Shown: in pieces, positions 27,426-34,926 of the stretch
Numbering within the stretch: the stretch's first letter is position 1
How the letters are laid out: the number at the start of each line of letters is the position of its first letter
NCBI GenBank assembly: GCA_033344895.1
Contig: JAWPMN010000001.1
Span: forward strand, 2,798,001 to 2,862,000
Length of the DNA stretch: 64,000 nucleotides
Source of the DNA: Alphaproteobacteria bacterium
GTDB lineage: Bacteria > Pseudomonadota > Alphaproteobacteria > UBA8366 > Aestuariispiraceae
Reading direction: 5' to 3'
The notes under the pieces: model-generated
What the model saw: only the letters and a program-made list of their open reading frames with translations
The model's database searches: none
What the model was told of the DNA's origin: nothing
Made by a program: the position numbers and the translations under genes

Positions 27426-28340
27426 TTAGGCAGCCGAGCGGCGGCGACGGCGTTCGCCACGGCCACCACGGGCGCCCTGCGCTTCGCCTTCCGGAGCCGG
27501 CTCGCGGAAGCGCTTGATCCAGGCGGCGCAATCCTTGTCGTGACCGGCGACGACGTCTGCGCCCCAGATCGCGTGCATTTCCTGCTCGTGCAGCGGGTTC
27601 ATGATGGCGCTGGTCATGCCGGCGCCGACCGCCATGGACAGGAACGCGCCGTTCAGGCCGTGCCGGTTCGGCAGGCCGAAGCTCAGGTTCGATGCGCCGC
27701 AGGTCGTGTTGACCTTCAATTCGTCGTGCAGGCGGCGGATCAGGTTCAGGGCGCCGACGCCGGCATTCCCCAGGGCGCCGACCGGCATGACCAGCGGGTC
27801 GATGACGACGTCGCAGGCCGGAATGCCATAATCGGCGGCGCGTTCGACAATCTTCTTGGCGACTTCGAAACGGACGTCCGGATCCTCGGAAATGCCGGTT
27901 TCGTCGTTGGAGATGCCGACCACGGCGCAATTGTATTTCTTGACCAGCGGCAGGACGACTTCCAGACGCTCTTCCTCGCCGGTGACGGAGTTCAAAAGCG
28001 GGCGGCCTTCATAGGCTTCCAGGCCGCGTTCCAGCGCTTCGACGATCGAGCTGTCGATGCACAGCGGCACGTCGGTCAGGCTTTGAACCAGCTTGATGGC
28101 CTTCGCCAGGATGTCCGGCTCGTCGGCCAGCGGGATACCGGCGTTGACGTCCAGCATGTGGGCGCCTGCCGCGACCTGGGCCAGGGCATCCCGTTCCACC
28201 GTTTCGAAATTGTATTCCTTCATCTCCGCGGCCAGCTTCTTGCGGCCGGTTGGATTGATGCGTTCGCCGATTACGGTGAACGGCTTGTCGAAGCCGATGA
28301 TGTGCGTCTTGGTTTTCGATTCGATAACGGTTTGGGTCAT
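27426..28340 (-). CDS. Methyltetrahydrofolate:corrinoid methyltransferase (pterin-binding)
   Basis: 304 residues, a TIM-barrel pterin-binding domain equivalent to MetH domain 2, AcsE or MtgA. It transfers methyl between N5-methyl-THF and the cobalt of the corrinoid protein. Seen: FTVIGERINPTGRKKLAAEM, LDVNAGIPLADEPDILAKAI, PLCIDSSIVEALERGLEAY, PLLNSVTGEEERL, VVGISNDETGI and NTTCGASNLSFGLPNRHGLN. Like the RamA-like protein, it ends in a Gly/Arg tail (GGRGERRRRRSAA). The two genes are 56 bases apart and should be co-transcribed; the 176 bases upstream separate it from the next gene. Confidence 0.93.
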   Translation of the reverse strand: MTQTVIESKTKTHIIGFDKPFTVIGERINPTGRKKLAAEMKEYNFETVERDALAQVAAGAHMLDVNAGIPLADEPDILAKAIKLVQSLTDVPLCIDSSIVEALERGLEAYEGRPLLNSVTGEEERLEVVLPLVKKYNCAVVGISNDETGISEDPDVRFEVAKKIVERAADYGIPACDVVIDPLVMPVGALGNAGVGALNLIRRLHDELKVNTTCGASNLSFGLPNRHGLNGAFLSMAVGAGMTSAIMNPLHEQEMHAIWGADVVAGHDKDCAAWIKRFREPAPEGEAQGARGGRGERRRRRSAA

Positions 28341-28516
28341 GGGGTCGCTTCCTTAATGCATGTGCGTCGGCGCGGCCGGATCCCGGGGGCGCCTATTGGG
28401 GCAATCGGCTCATGGCGGTGATAAATAACCCAGCGGGCGCGGGCGAACAGCGCGACCGCGCCTCATAACGTCGGAATCGCGCCGTTCTCCTTCCCGCGCC
28501 GGGTTGGCGGTGTTTT

Positions 28517-29410
28517 TCAGACCGTTTCCGCCCGCCGATCCGCGGTATCGGCGGAGAGTTCCGCCTCGGGGAACCGGGTCCAACTGGACACCGGCTCGAT
28601 CTCGTCGACGACATGTTCGTCCCGGACCCAACCCAGCACCGGACGGAAACCATCCTCCGCCCGATCCCGCAGCATGGCATCCAACGTCGCCGTATGTTCC
28701 GGCAGCGAGCCGCCGCCGATCAGGTTGACCGTCCCGTCGCGCAGAGCGGCGTCGAGCCAGGCCGCGCGGCGGGCGTCGCCCGGGCGGAACTGCACAATCC
28801 CGTCGGCTGCCGCCAGGCTGCGCGGCCCGAAGCGCGGACCGCCGTCCACGCGCTGCAGCAGGATCGCGACATGGCTCTTCAGTTTCGCGCGGGCCTTGCG
28901 TGCGCCTTCCAGCATTGCCTGGATGCGGCCGACGCCGGGCAGAACGTCCAGCAGCAGACCGTCGGCTCCGCCGGCGATCAGGCCTTCCGCCTGGATTGCG
29001 ACCGCCGCTTCGACCTCACCCGGGGGCACGTCCCAACCATCGTCGCGCAGCACGCCCATCACGAACCGGCGGCGGCCCTGGCCGGGCACGCTGTCGACGG
29101 CTTCCGTGGCCGCTTCGGCCGCCTTGAAGTTGATGATGAAGGCTTCTTCCTCCAGCCCGTAGGCTTTCAGGGTCAGAGGATTGGCGCGCAGGCTGTTGGT
29201 GCGCACGATGTCGGCCCCGGCCTTCAGGAATGCCGAATGCACCGCCTTGATCTTGTCGTAGCGCGTGAGGTTCAGCACTTCCGGGCATTCGCCTGCGCCG
29301 AAGAAGTCGCGATCCGCATCCAGGTCCAGCTCAGGAAGCTTGAGTTCCCGCGTGATCGACCCGTCGGTCAAGAGAACCCGGTTGGTCAGGGCATCGTTGA
29401 TGGTTCGCAT
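28517..29410 (-). CDS. Homocysteine S-methyltransferase-like protein lacking the zinc cysteines
   Basis: 297 residues, a TIM barrel resembling the homocysteine-binding domain of MetH/BHMT. Seen: LLTDGSITRELKLPELD, AGADIVRTNSLRANPLTLKA (the ETNTF region), and NLIGGGSLPEHTATLDAML where active enzymes read GGCCGT-P-HI. The Cys pair is replaced by Gly/Ser and the upstream G-x-N-C motif reads GIVQFRPGDA, so all three zinc ligands are missing; the only Cys (AGECPEV) is elsewhere. It is the third gene of the sahR-like/metF operon, four bases after metF. It may have a structural role, use another chemistry, or bind a different acceptor. The fold assignment is confident; the activity is not. Confidence 0.8.
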   Translation of the reverse strand: MRTINDALTNRVLLTDGSITRELKLPELDLDADRDFFGAGECPEVLNLTRYDKIKAVHSAFLKAGADIVRTNSLRANPLTLKAYGLEEEAFIINFKAAEAATEAVDSVPGQGRRRFVMGVLRDDGWDVPPGEVEAAVAIQAEGLIAGGADGLLLDVLPGVGRIQAMLEGARKARAKLKSHVAILLQRVDGGPRFGPRSLAAADGIVQFRPGDARRAAWLDAALRDGTVNLIGGGSLPEHTATLDAMLRDRAEDGFRPVLGWVRDEHVVDEIEPVSSWTRFPEAELSADTADRRAETV

Positions 29411-29414
29411 GGGC

Positions 29415-30281
29415 TTACGCAGCCTCCTCAGTTGCGGGGAAGGGGGACGGGACCGACTTCGGCACGCCAAGGGCGCGGGCGATGGTCAGCGCATCGCGGG
29501 TCCGGTTGAGAGTATAGAGATGGATGTGGTCGACGCCTTCGGCGGCCAGCCGCTCGCCCAGGGACACCGTTGTGGCGACCGAGAGGGTCCGGACCGTTTC
29601 CGGGTCATCCTCCAGCCCTGCGAAGCGGGCGTCCAGCCATGCCGGTACCGTGGCGCCGCAGCCATCGGCGAAGCGGTGCAGCCCGTCGAGCGACGCAATG
29701 GGCAGCAGACCGGGGACAATCGGCTTCTCGATCCCGGCCCGGGCGCATTCGTCGCGGAAGCGCAGGAAAAGATCCAGATCGAAGAAGAACTGCGTGATCG
29801 CGTGAGAGGCGCCACCGTCCAGCTTGCGCTTCAGGTGGTCGATTTCCGCGGCACGGGACGGGGATTTCGGATGTCCCTCCGGATAGCAGGCGACACCGAT
29901 GTCGAAACCGCCGATCCCCGACAGGGCCTCGGTCAGCTCCGCGGCGCACTGAAACTCGCCTTCGCCTTCCGGCGGGGCGTCGCCGCGCAAGGCGACGATC
30001 CGGCGAATGCCACGCTCCTTCCAGGATCGCGCCAGCGAGAGCACCCGGTCGCGCGGCTGACCCGTTGCGGTCAGATGGGCGGCGATTGAGCCGGACAGTC
30101 CGGCATCGCAGAGCGCGTCCATGGCGGTTTCGCTCCGCCCGCGACCTGACCCTGAGGCCCCGTAGGTCACAGAGACATGACTGCCGGTTCCCGCAAGCGC
30201 CCGGACGCTGTCGACAAACTTTGCGGAGGTTCCCGATTTCGGCGGAAAGACCTCGAAGCTGATATAGAGAGGCGACGTCAT
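29415..30281 (-). CDS. metF: 5,10-methylenetetrahydrofolate reductase
   Basis: 288 residues, the canonical FAD-dependent MTHFR that makes methyl-THF for methionine synthesis. Seen: LYISFEVFPPKSG with the catalytic Glu, SVTYGASGSGRGRS, GIRRIVALRGDAPPEG, VACYPEGHPKSPS (HPE), ITQFFFDLDLFLRF and VDHIHLYTLNR. Its ATG overlaps the stop of the sahR-like gene (ATGA), indicating translational coupling. The operator upstream of that gene should control it. Confidence 0.93.
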   Translation of the reverse strand: MTSPLYISFEVFPPKSGTSAKFVDSVRALAGTGSHVSVTYGASGSGRGRSETAMDALCDAGLSGSIAAHLTATGQPRDRVLSLARSWKERGIRRIVALRGDAPPEGEGEFQCAAELTEALSGIGGFDIGVACYPEGHPKSPSRAAEIDHLKRKLDGGASHAITQFFFDLDLFLRFRDECARAGIEKPIVPGLLPIASLDGLHRFADGCGATVPAWLDARFAGLEDDPETVRTLSVATTVSLGERLAAEGVDHIHLYTLNRTRDALTIARALGVPKSVPSPFPATEEAA

Positions 30282-31240
30282 GCGACCGCGTCCTTTTCGG
30301 CTTGGGCCTTGCGGGCGGTCCAGACGCAGACGGTCAGGGCGCCGCCTTCCAGGCGGGTGACATCGGTATCGGTGAAGCCGGCGCCGGCCAGCCATTCCCA
30401 GATCTGATCATCCGTGAAGCCGGGCCAGCGATGGGCATGTTCGGCGCGGAGCTCCGCCAGATTGTGACGGGCAAAATCGACGATGACGATGCGGCCGTCC
30501 TCCGACAGGGCGCGGGCGGCTTCCGTCAGGGCCTGCTGCGGATCGTCGGAGTAATGCAACACCATGTGCAGCACCGCCGTGTCGAAGTCGCCGTCGTCGC
30601 AGGGAATCTGATACATGTCGGCCTGGCGTACTTGGCAGTGCGCTAGGCCGTCGCGTTCGATCGCCGCGCGGGCAACGCGCAGCATGTCGGACGACAAATC
30701 GATGCCGACGGCGCTGGTGGCGCGCGGGCCGAAGAGTTCCAGCAGTTTGCCGGTGCCGGTTCCGATGTCCAGCAGACGACCCAGCGGCCAGTCGGCCGTA
30801 ACGTCGTTCAGGCACTCCGTCAGGGCCGTTTCGTCGACATGCAGGGCGCGGATTCGATCCCACTGTTCGGCGTTGCGTTTGAAATAGGCGGCGGCCTCCG
30901 CATCCCGCTTGCGGCGGAGACGGTCCAGACGCTCCAGATCGCGGGACAGGGTCGCATCGTCAAGTGGCAGAAGGTCAAGCACCGCACCGGCGAAGGCAGC
31001 GGGGCCGGATTCGTCAGCGGCCGTGCCGGCCAGCCGATAGCGAGCCCAGGTACCCTCCTGGTAGCGGGCCAGGACGCCGCCCTCGACCAGCAGCTTCAGA
31101 TGGCGGGACAAACGGGGCTGGCTCTGACCCAGCAACCCAACCAGGTCACTGACGGTCAGTTCGGAATGGGCGACGAGGTTCAGAATCCGAAGCCGGGTCG
31201 GTTCCGCCACCGCGCGCATTGCCTGTAAGAGCCGTTCCAT
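30278..31240 (-). CDS. ArsR-family regulator fused to SAM-dependent methyltransferase domain (SahR-like)
   Basis: 320 residues. Residues 1-90 form a winged helix of the ArsR type (LRILNLVAHSELTVSDLVGL; QSQPRLSRHLKLLVEGGVL). Residues about 130-300 form a class I methyltransferase fold with motif I RLLDIGTGTGKLLELFG and VVIVDFARH-like strands. This architecture, next to metF, matches SahR, the S-adenosylhomocysteine-sensing regulator of methionine-cycle genes; the methyltransferase fold probably serves as the SAH/SAM sensor. No metal-binding cysteine box is visible in the HTH. A strong palindrome lies 22 bases upstream of its start, suggesting autoregulation. It heads the operon with metF and the homocysteine-methyltransferase-like gene. 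Confidence 0.82.
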   Translation of the reverse strand: MERLLQAMRAVAEPTRLRILNLVAHSELTVSDLVGLLGQSQPRLSRHLKLLVEGGVLARYQEGTWARYRLAGTAADESGPAAFAGAVLDLLPLDDATLSRDLERLDRLRRKRDAEAAAYFKRNAEQWDRIRALHVDETALTECLNDVTADWPLGRLLDIGTGTGKLLELFGPRATSAVGIDLSSDMLRVARAAIERDGLAHCQVRQADMYQIPCDDGDFDTAVLHMVLHYSDDPQQALTEAARALSEDGRIVIVDFARHNLAELRAEHAHRWPGFTDDQIWEWLAGAGFTDTDVTRLEGGALTVCVWTARKAQAEKDAVA

Positions 31241-31262
31241 GGCGCCCTCCTCAATCTAATGT

Positions 31263-31286
31263 CAATATAACGATATCTTTATATTG
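31263..31286. promoter_or_regulatory. Palindromic operator of the sahR-like/metF operon
   Basis: CAATATAA and TTATATTG are perfect inverted half-sites around an eight-base centre CGATATCT that is itself nearly palindromic (GATATC). The 24-base element is 22 bases upstream of the sahR-like ATG in a strongly AT-rich stretch, where a promoter is expected. ArsR-family operators are AT-rich dyads of this type. Confidence 0.7.
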
Positions 31287-31408
31287 TTGTCAATTGCAGA
31301 GATTCGAACGGGTATTCTATGGCGGCGGCGGGCAACTGACGGTAAGGTCGTGCGCGGCGCGCCGTGGCGCCGAGCCCAAGATTCAGTCCAGGTTCCGAGA
31401 CCCATCGC

Positions 31409-32410
31409 ATGCCGTCCGTATCGACCCTCCTCCGCCGCAGTCTGATTGTTCCAGCGGTCCTTGCCTCCCTGCTGATCACCCTGATGTCGGTGCCCGGTGC
31501 CGCACGCGCCGAACCGGCGAAGGTGGAGGTCGGGATTTTCGTTTCGTCCCTGTACGATCTGGACTTCTACGAGGAGACGTTCGAAACGATCATCTGGCTG
31601 TGGTTCATTCACGACCAGCCCGGATACGATCCCCTGAACACCATCGAATTCACCAATGCCCGGGAATACGAGCGGCTGGAAAGCTACAGCCGCTTTCGTT
31701 CGGACGGGCGGCGTTATGTGGCGGCGAAGTACCGGCTGTTGGTGAACCAGTCCTGGGACCTGGCAGACTTTCCGTTCGATTCGCAGCGCATGGATATCGT
31801 TCTGGAAAGCGTCGGTCTGGACGCGACGCAGATGCAGTTTGTGTTTGATCGCGAAAACTCCGTGATCGGGAAGGACTTGAACCTGAGCGGGTGGGCGCCG
31901 GGTCCGATCCAGGGAGACCCCCGGGTTTTTACCTACAACACGACCTTCGGGGAGGAATCGGCCGATCTTCTGGCCTTTCCGAGGGTGGTGTTCTCGATTC
32001 CCCTTGAGCGGGACAATCCGAAACTCTTCTTCGAAGCCTATATCGGCTATCTGATCGCGGTCCTGATGTGTGCCGCGATTTGGCTTACTGCAGCTTCCGG
32101 CATGCCGGACTATCGGATCGGCATGATCCTGGCGGCGATTTTTTCCGCCATCGGCAACAAGCACGTGCTGGAAAGCAGCTATCCGTCGTCACCGACGCTG
32201 GGATTGGCCGATCATCTGGAGATCAGCACCTTTCTTCTGATCACCGCTTCCATGGTCCTGTCGGTCGGTTGCGAACGTCTGCATTTGATCGGGCGTGACC
32301 GGCTGGCGCGCCGGCTGAATTTCGCCGGTATCCCGATTCTTCTGGCGGTCTATGCCATTTTCTTTGCGATCTTCGTGACGACCGCCGCGTCCGGCGGGGC
32401 AGCCGGATGA
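31409..32410 (+). CDS. Pentameric ligand-gated ion channel (Cys-loop receptor homologue)
   Basis: 333 residues from ATG 31409; a signal peptide ends near AARA-EP. The extracellular beta-domain (about 34-205) has VEVGIFVSSLYDLDFYEETF and the Pro-loop motif ADFPFDSQRMDIVLES near residue 121, the hallmark of pLGICs (GLIC has YPFDSQ). Four membrane helices follow: M1 near 209-230, M2 RIGMILAAIFSAIGNKHVL, an M2-M3 loop SSYPSSPTLG like the GLIC LPKTPYM segment, M3, and M4 near 305-325. The loop-A W-x-P-D motif is absent and the ectodomain is about 20 residues short, so the ligand site is divergent. Its stop overlaps the next gene's start (ATGA). It would be an inner-membrane ion channel with its ligand domain in the periplasm. 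Confidence 0.9.
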   Translation: MPSVSTLLRRSLIVPAVLASLLITLMSVPGAARAEPAKVEVGIFVSSLYDLDFYEETFETIIWLWFIHDQPGYDPLNTIEFTNAREYERLESYSRFRSDGRRYVAAKYRLLVNQSWDLADFPFDSQRMDIVLESVGLDATQMQFVFDRENSVIGKDLNLSGWAPGPIQGDPRVFTYNTTFGEESADLLAFPRVVFSIPLERDNPKLFFEAYIGYLIAVLMCAAIWLTAASGMPDYRIGMILAAIFSAIGNKHVLESSYPSSPTLGLADHLEISTFLLITASMVLSVGCERLHLIGRDRLARRLNFAGIPILLAVYAIFFAIFVTTAASGGAAG

Positions 32411-33984
32411 ACAGCCGGATGGAGGGGCCGCGGACGACCGGACTGATCGTTGTGGACCGTTCCGATCACGGCTCGTCCGTTGTTCTGGATGACACGGTTC
32501 GGCGCGGCGTCGCAGATCTCATGGACGGCGGCGAACTGGATGGACAGGGCGACCGCCGGTTCGGTCCGGACGACCGCGTCGTGATCACGTCGGAGAACGT
32601 GCTGGATACTGTGCTGCAGCGGCTCGACGACCCCAGACGTGCTGACCTTATCGATGCGTTGAAGAACAAGAACCGCTGCCGTGAGATGTTGTCCGCGCGG
32701 TATCCCGACTTCTACCACCGCCTGCTGCCCCTGACGGATCTGCCAACGTTGGACCTGCCGCCCGGGCGCCGCTTCGTCGTGAAACCGAACCGGGGGTATT
32801 TCGCGACGGCGATCAAGATCATCGACTCCGGATCGGACCTTGCCGCGATCCAGGCTGAAATGCGGGCCGAAATTCGAAAGAATGGGGCGGTCTTCGCGGA
32901 TACGGTCCTGTCGGATGCCGACGTCATCGTCGAGGAGTTCATCGATGGCGAGGAATATGCCGTCGACATGTTCTACGACGGGGCTGGGGCGCCGGTCATC
33001 GTAAACATCTACCATCATCCGATCCCGGAAAACCCGGATTACCTGCATGCCCTTTACTATACCAGCAAGCCGGTCTTCGACCGTTTGCATGCCGAGCTGA
33101 CGGCATGGTTCGAAGGCCTGAACGAGACGCTCGGCGCGTGCGCCTTTCCGATCCATGGCGAGTTCAAGCTGGGCAGCAAGGGCCTCGTCCCGGTGGAACT
33201 CAACCCGCTGCGCTTCGGCGGCGACGGGCTGATCGACCTCGCATTCCACTCCTTTGACCTGAATCCCTACGAGGCGTTTTTTTCAGACGCGGCGCCCGAC
33301 TGGGAGGCGATCTGGCAAGGTCGGGAAGAGAAAATCTATACCTGGATGATGGGCTATGTCGGGACCAATGTGGATGTATCGTCCCACCGGCCGGATCATG
33401 GTGCCTTTCAGGCCCTGTTTTCCAACATCCTCAGCGACACATTGCTGAATTACGAAGCCCATCTGGGATTTTCCGTCGTTTACTCCGAGGAAACGGATGT
33501 AGCGGCCGTTAGTCGCTTGGTGAACACCGACTTTCGGCAGTTTTTTCGGGAATCAACGGCGTTCTCAGAGGACGCCCTGGCGGAACTGTATCGCCACGGC
33601 GTTCGCCTGCACGTGCCGCCTGGCCGCTATGTCTGGCACGAGGGTGATATCGGTGACTATGTGCTGCTGGTGATCGAGGGGGCGCTGGATGTCATGCACC
33701 GCAACGGACAGGGGCAGGAGGTCTTTCTGAACAGTATCGGGCCGCGTTCTGTCGTCGGGGAATATGCCGTGATCGACGGGCGGCCACGCTCGGCCGGGGT
33801 GCGTGGCGGGCGTGAGGGCTGTACCGCGATGAAGGTCAGCGGGGAGGCGTTTCGCAAGCTGCTGCGGGATGCCCCGGGCCTGTTCGAGGAACTCTACTGG
33901 CAGCAGCAAATGCGAATTCGCAAGATGAATGCCCGGATCGGCGAGTTGGAGGCGGAACTGGCTGCCCTGCGGGAGGCGCGCTAG
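32407..33984 (+). CDS. ATP-grasp ligase fused to cyclic-nucleotide-binding domain
   Basis: 525 residues with no signal peptide or membrane helix, so cytosolic. An ATP-grasp fold spans about 60-300: RFVVKPNRGYFATAIKI near 122, VIVEEFIDGEEYAVDMFY near 173 and the Mg-binding VELNPLRFGGDGL near 263. Such enzymes join a carboxylate to an amine via an acyl phosphate. A cyclic-nucleotide-binding domain follows (about 395-490) with PPGRYVWHEGDIGDYVLLV, IEGALDVM and the phosphate cassette VVGEYAVIDGRPRSAGV, retaining the GE and R-S-A residues. A short coiled-coil tail (MNARIGELEAELAALREAR) ends the protein. It is translationally coupled to the channel gene. I infer a ligase gated by cAMP or cGMP that makes or processes a molecule for the channel; the substrate is unknown. 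Confidence 0.85.
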   Translation: MNSRMEGPRTTGLIVVDRSDHGSSVVLDDTVRRGVADLMDGGELDGQGDRRFGPDDRVVITSENVLDTVLQRLDDPRRADLIDALKNKNRCREMLSARYPDFYHRLLPLTDLPTLDLPPGRRFVVKPNRGYFATAIKIIDSGSDLAAIQAEMRAEIRKNGAVFADTVLSDADVIVEEFIDGEEYAVDMFYDGAGAPVIVNIYHHPIPENPDYLHALYYTSKPVFDRLHAELTAWFEGLNETLGACAFPIHGEFKLGSKGLVPVELNPLRFGGDGLIDLAFHSFDLNPYEAFFSDAAPDWEAIWQGREEKIYTWMMGYVGTNVDVSSHRPDHGAFQALFSNILSDTLLNYEAHLGFSVVYSEETDVAAVSRLVNTDFRQFFRESTAFSEDALAELYRHGVRLHVPPGRYVWHEGDIGDYVLLVIEGALDVMHRNGQGQEVFLNSIGPRSVVGEYAVIDGRPRSAGVRGGREGCTAMKVSGEAFRKLLRDAPGLFEELYWQQQMRIRKMNARIGELEAELAALREAR

Positions 33985-34736
33985 GCGTTGTCCTTCAGAT
34001 AGGCCAGTTCGATGGCGTGCAGCGCCTCATTGTTGTGAATCACCCCGTCCGCCTCGATCAGCCGCCGGATGCTGACGCGCAGATCGTCCAGCGCATCGGT
34101 GCCGTCCGCGTCGACGATGGCCTTTGCGGCCGCCATCATCGTATCGGAATCCGGGTAGAGACGGCGTACCACCTCCCAAAGATCGTCGGGATCGACAGCG
34201 TCGTCCCCATAAGTCTTGGTTATGTAGTCGAGCAGGACCGATCGCTCGGCGGGGTGCAGATAACCGTCGCAGCGGGTGAAGAACATCAGCACCGTCAGTT
34301 CGTGCCGTGCGGCGCGCAGCAGGGACCGTGCCGCGGTCTCTCCCTCTTCCGGCCCCTCGCGGTCATAGCGGAACCAGTTCAGGAAGGCTTCGGGCGATGA
34401 ATAGGTGCCGACCGCGCCATGGGGGTCCAGAATGCGTTCGATCCGGTCGAACTGAAACCGGCGAAGGCCGCGCCGCACATGGCAATAGGCGTTCAGGCTC
34501 GGCGGTGTGCCTTCGGGTTCCGCAGAGACCAGGGTGATGCGGCGGACGCTGAAATTGTCATTCTCGTCGCGGTATTCGATAACCGCCCCGGCCGGCAGAT
34601 AGATCCGTGCACCATCCTGCGTCGCCATCATGGTCGCCGGATCCTCGTCCGGTACCTCTTCGATGATCCCGCCCGGCAATGGCGGTCGCGGCGCATTGGC
34701 GACCTTGCCGGCGATCTTCTCCAGTTCATTCAGCAT
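33981..34736 (-). CDS. WYL-like + TerB-like domain protein
   Basis: 251 residues from ATG 34736. Residues about 40-110 resemble a WYL domain (AVIEYRDENDNFSVRRITLV then YCHVRRGLRRFQFDRIERIL), usually a ligand sensor, here without the HTH that normally precedes it. The C-terminal half resembles TerB: LTVLMFFTRCDGYLHPAERS and SIRRLIEADGVIHNNEALHA hold the two acidic DG-x-E motifs. Its stop overlaps that of the ATP-grasp gene on the other strand by three to four bases. It may sense a nucleotide or metal signal; a link with the channel locus is suggested only by position. Confidence 0.7.
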   Translation of the reverse strand: MLNELEKIAGKVANAPRPPLPGGIIEEVPDEDPATMMATQDGARIYLPAGAVIEYRDENDNFSVRRITLVSAEPEGTPPSLNAYCHVRRGLRRFQFDRIERILDPHGAVGTYSSPEAFLNWFRYDREGPEEGETAARSLLRAARHELTVLMFFTRCDGYLHPAERSVLLDYITKTYGDDAVDPDDLWEVVRRLYPDSDTMMAAAKAIVDADGTDALDDLRVSIRRLIEADGVIHNNEALHAIELAYLKDNA

Positions 34737-34926
34737 GCGTGCCACCCTGCACAATACAATCGACCGCTCATGGCCCTATTAAACACGCGCGGCCCAAACA
34801 GTGCCATGGCTTTATCGCGCCATGTCCGCCCTTTCCGGCTTGCGCGGTGCGCATGGCATTGCCTATAGGCAAGCGGATGTTCGGCAAATCACGGCACTGG
34901 TGGTGATCGTGTCAGTGACACGCAAA

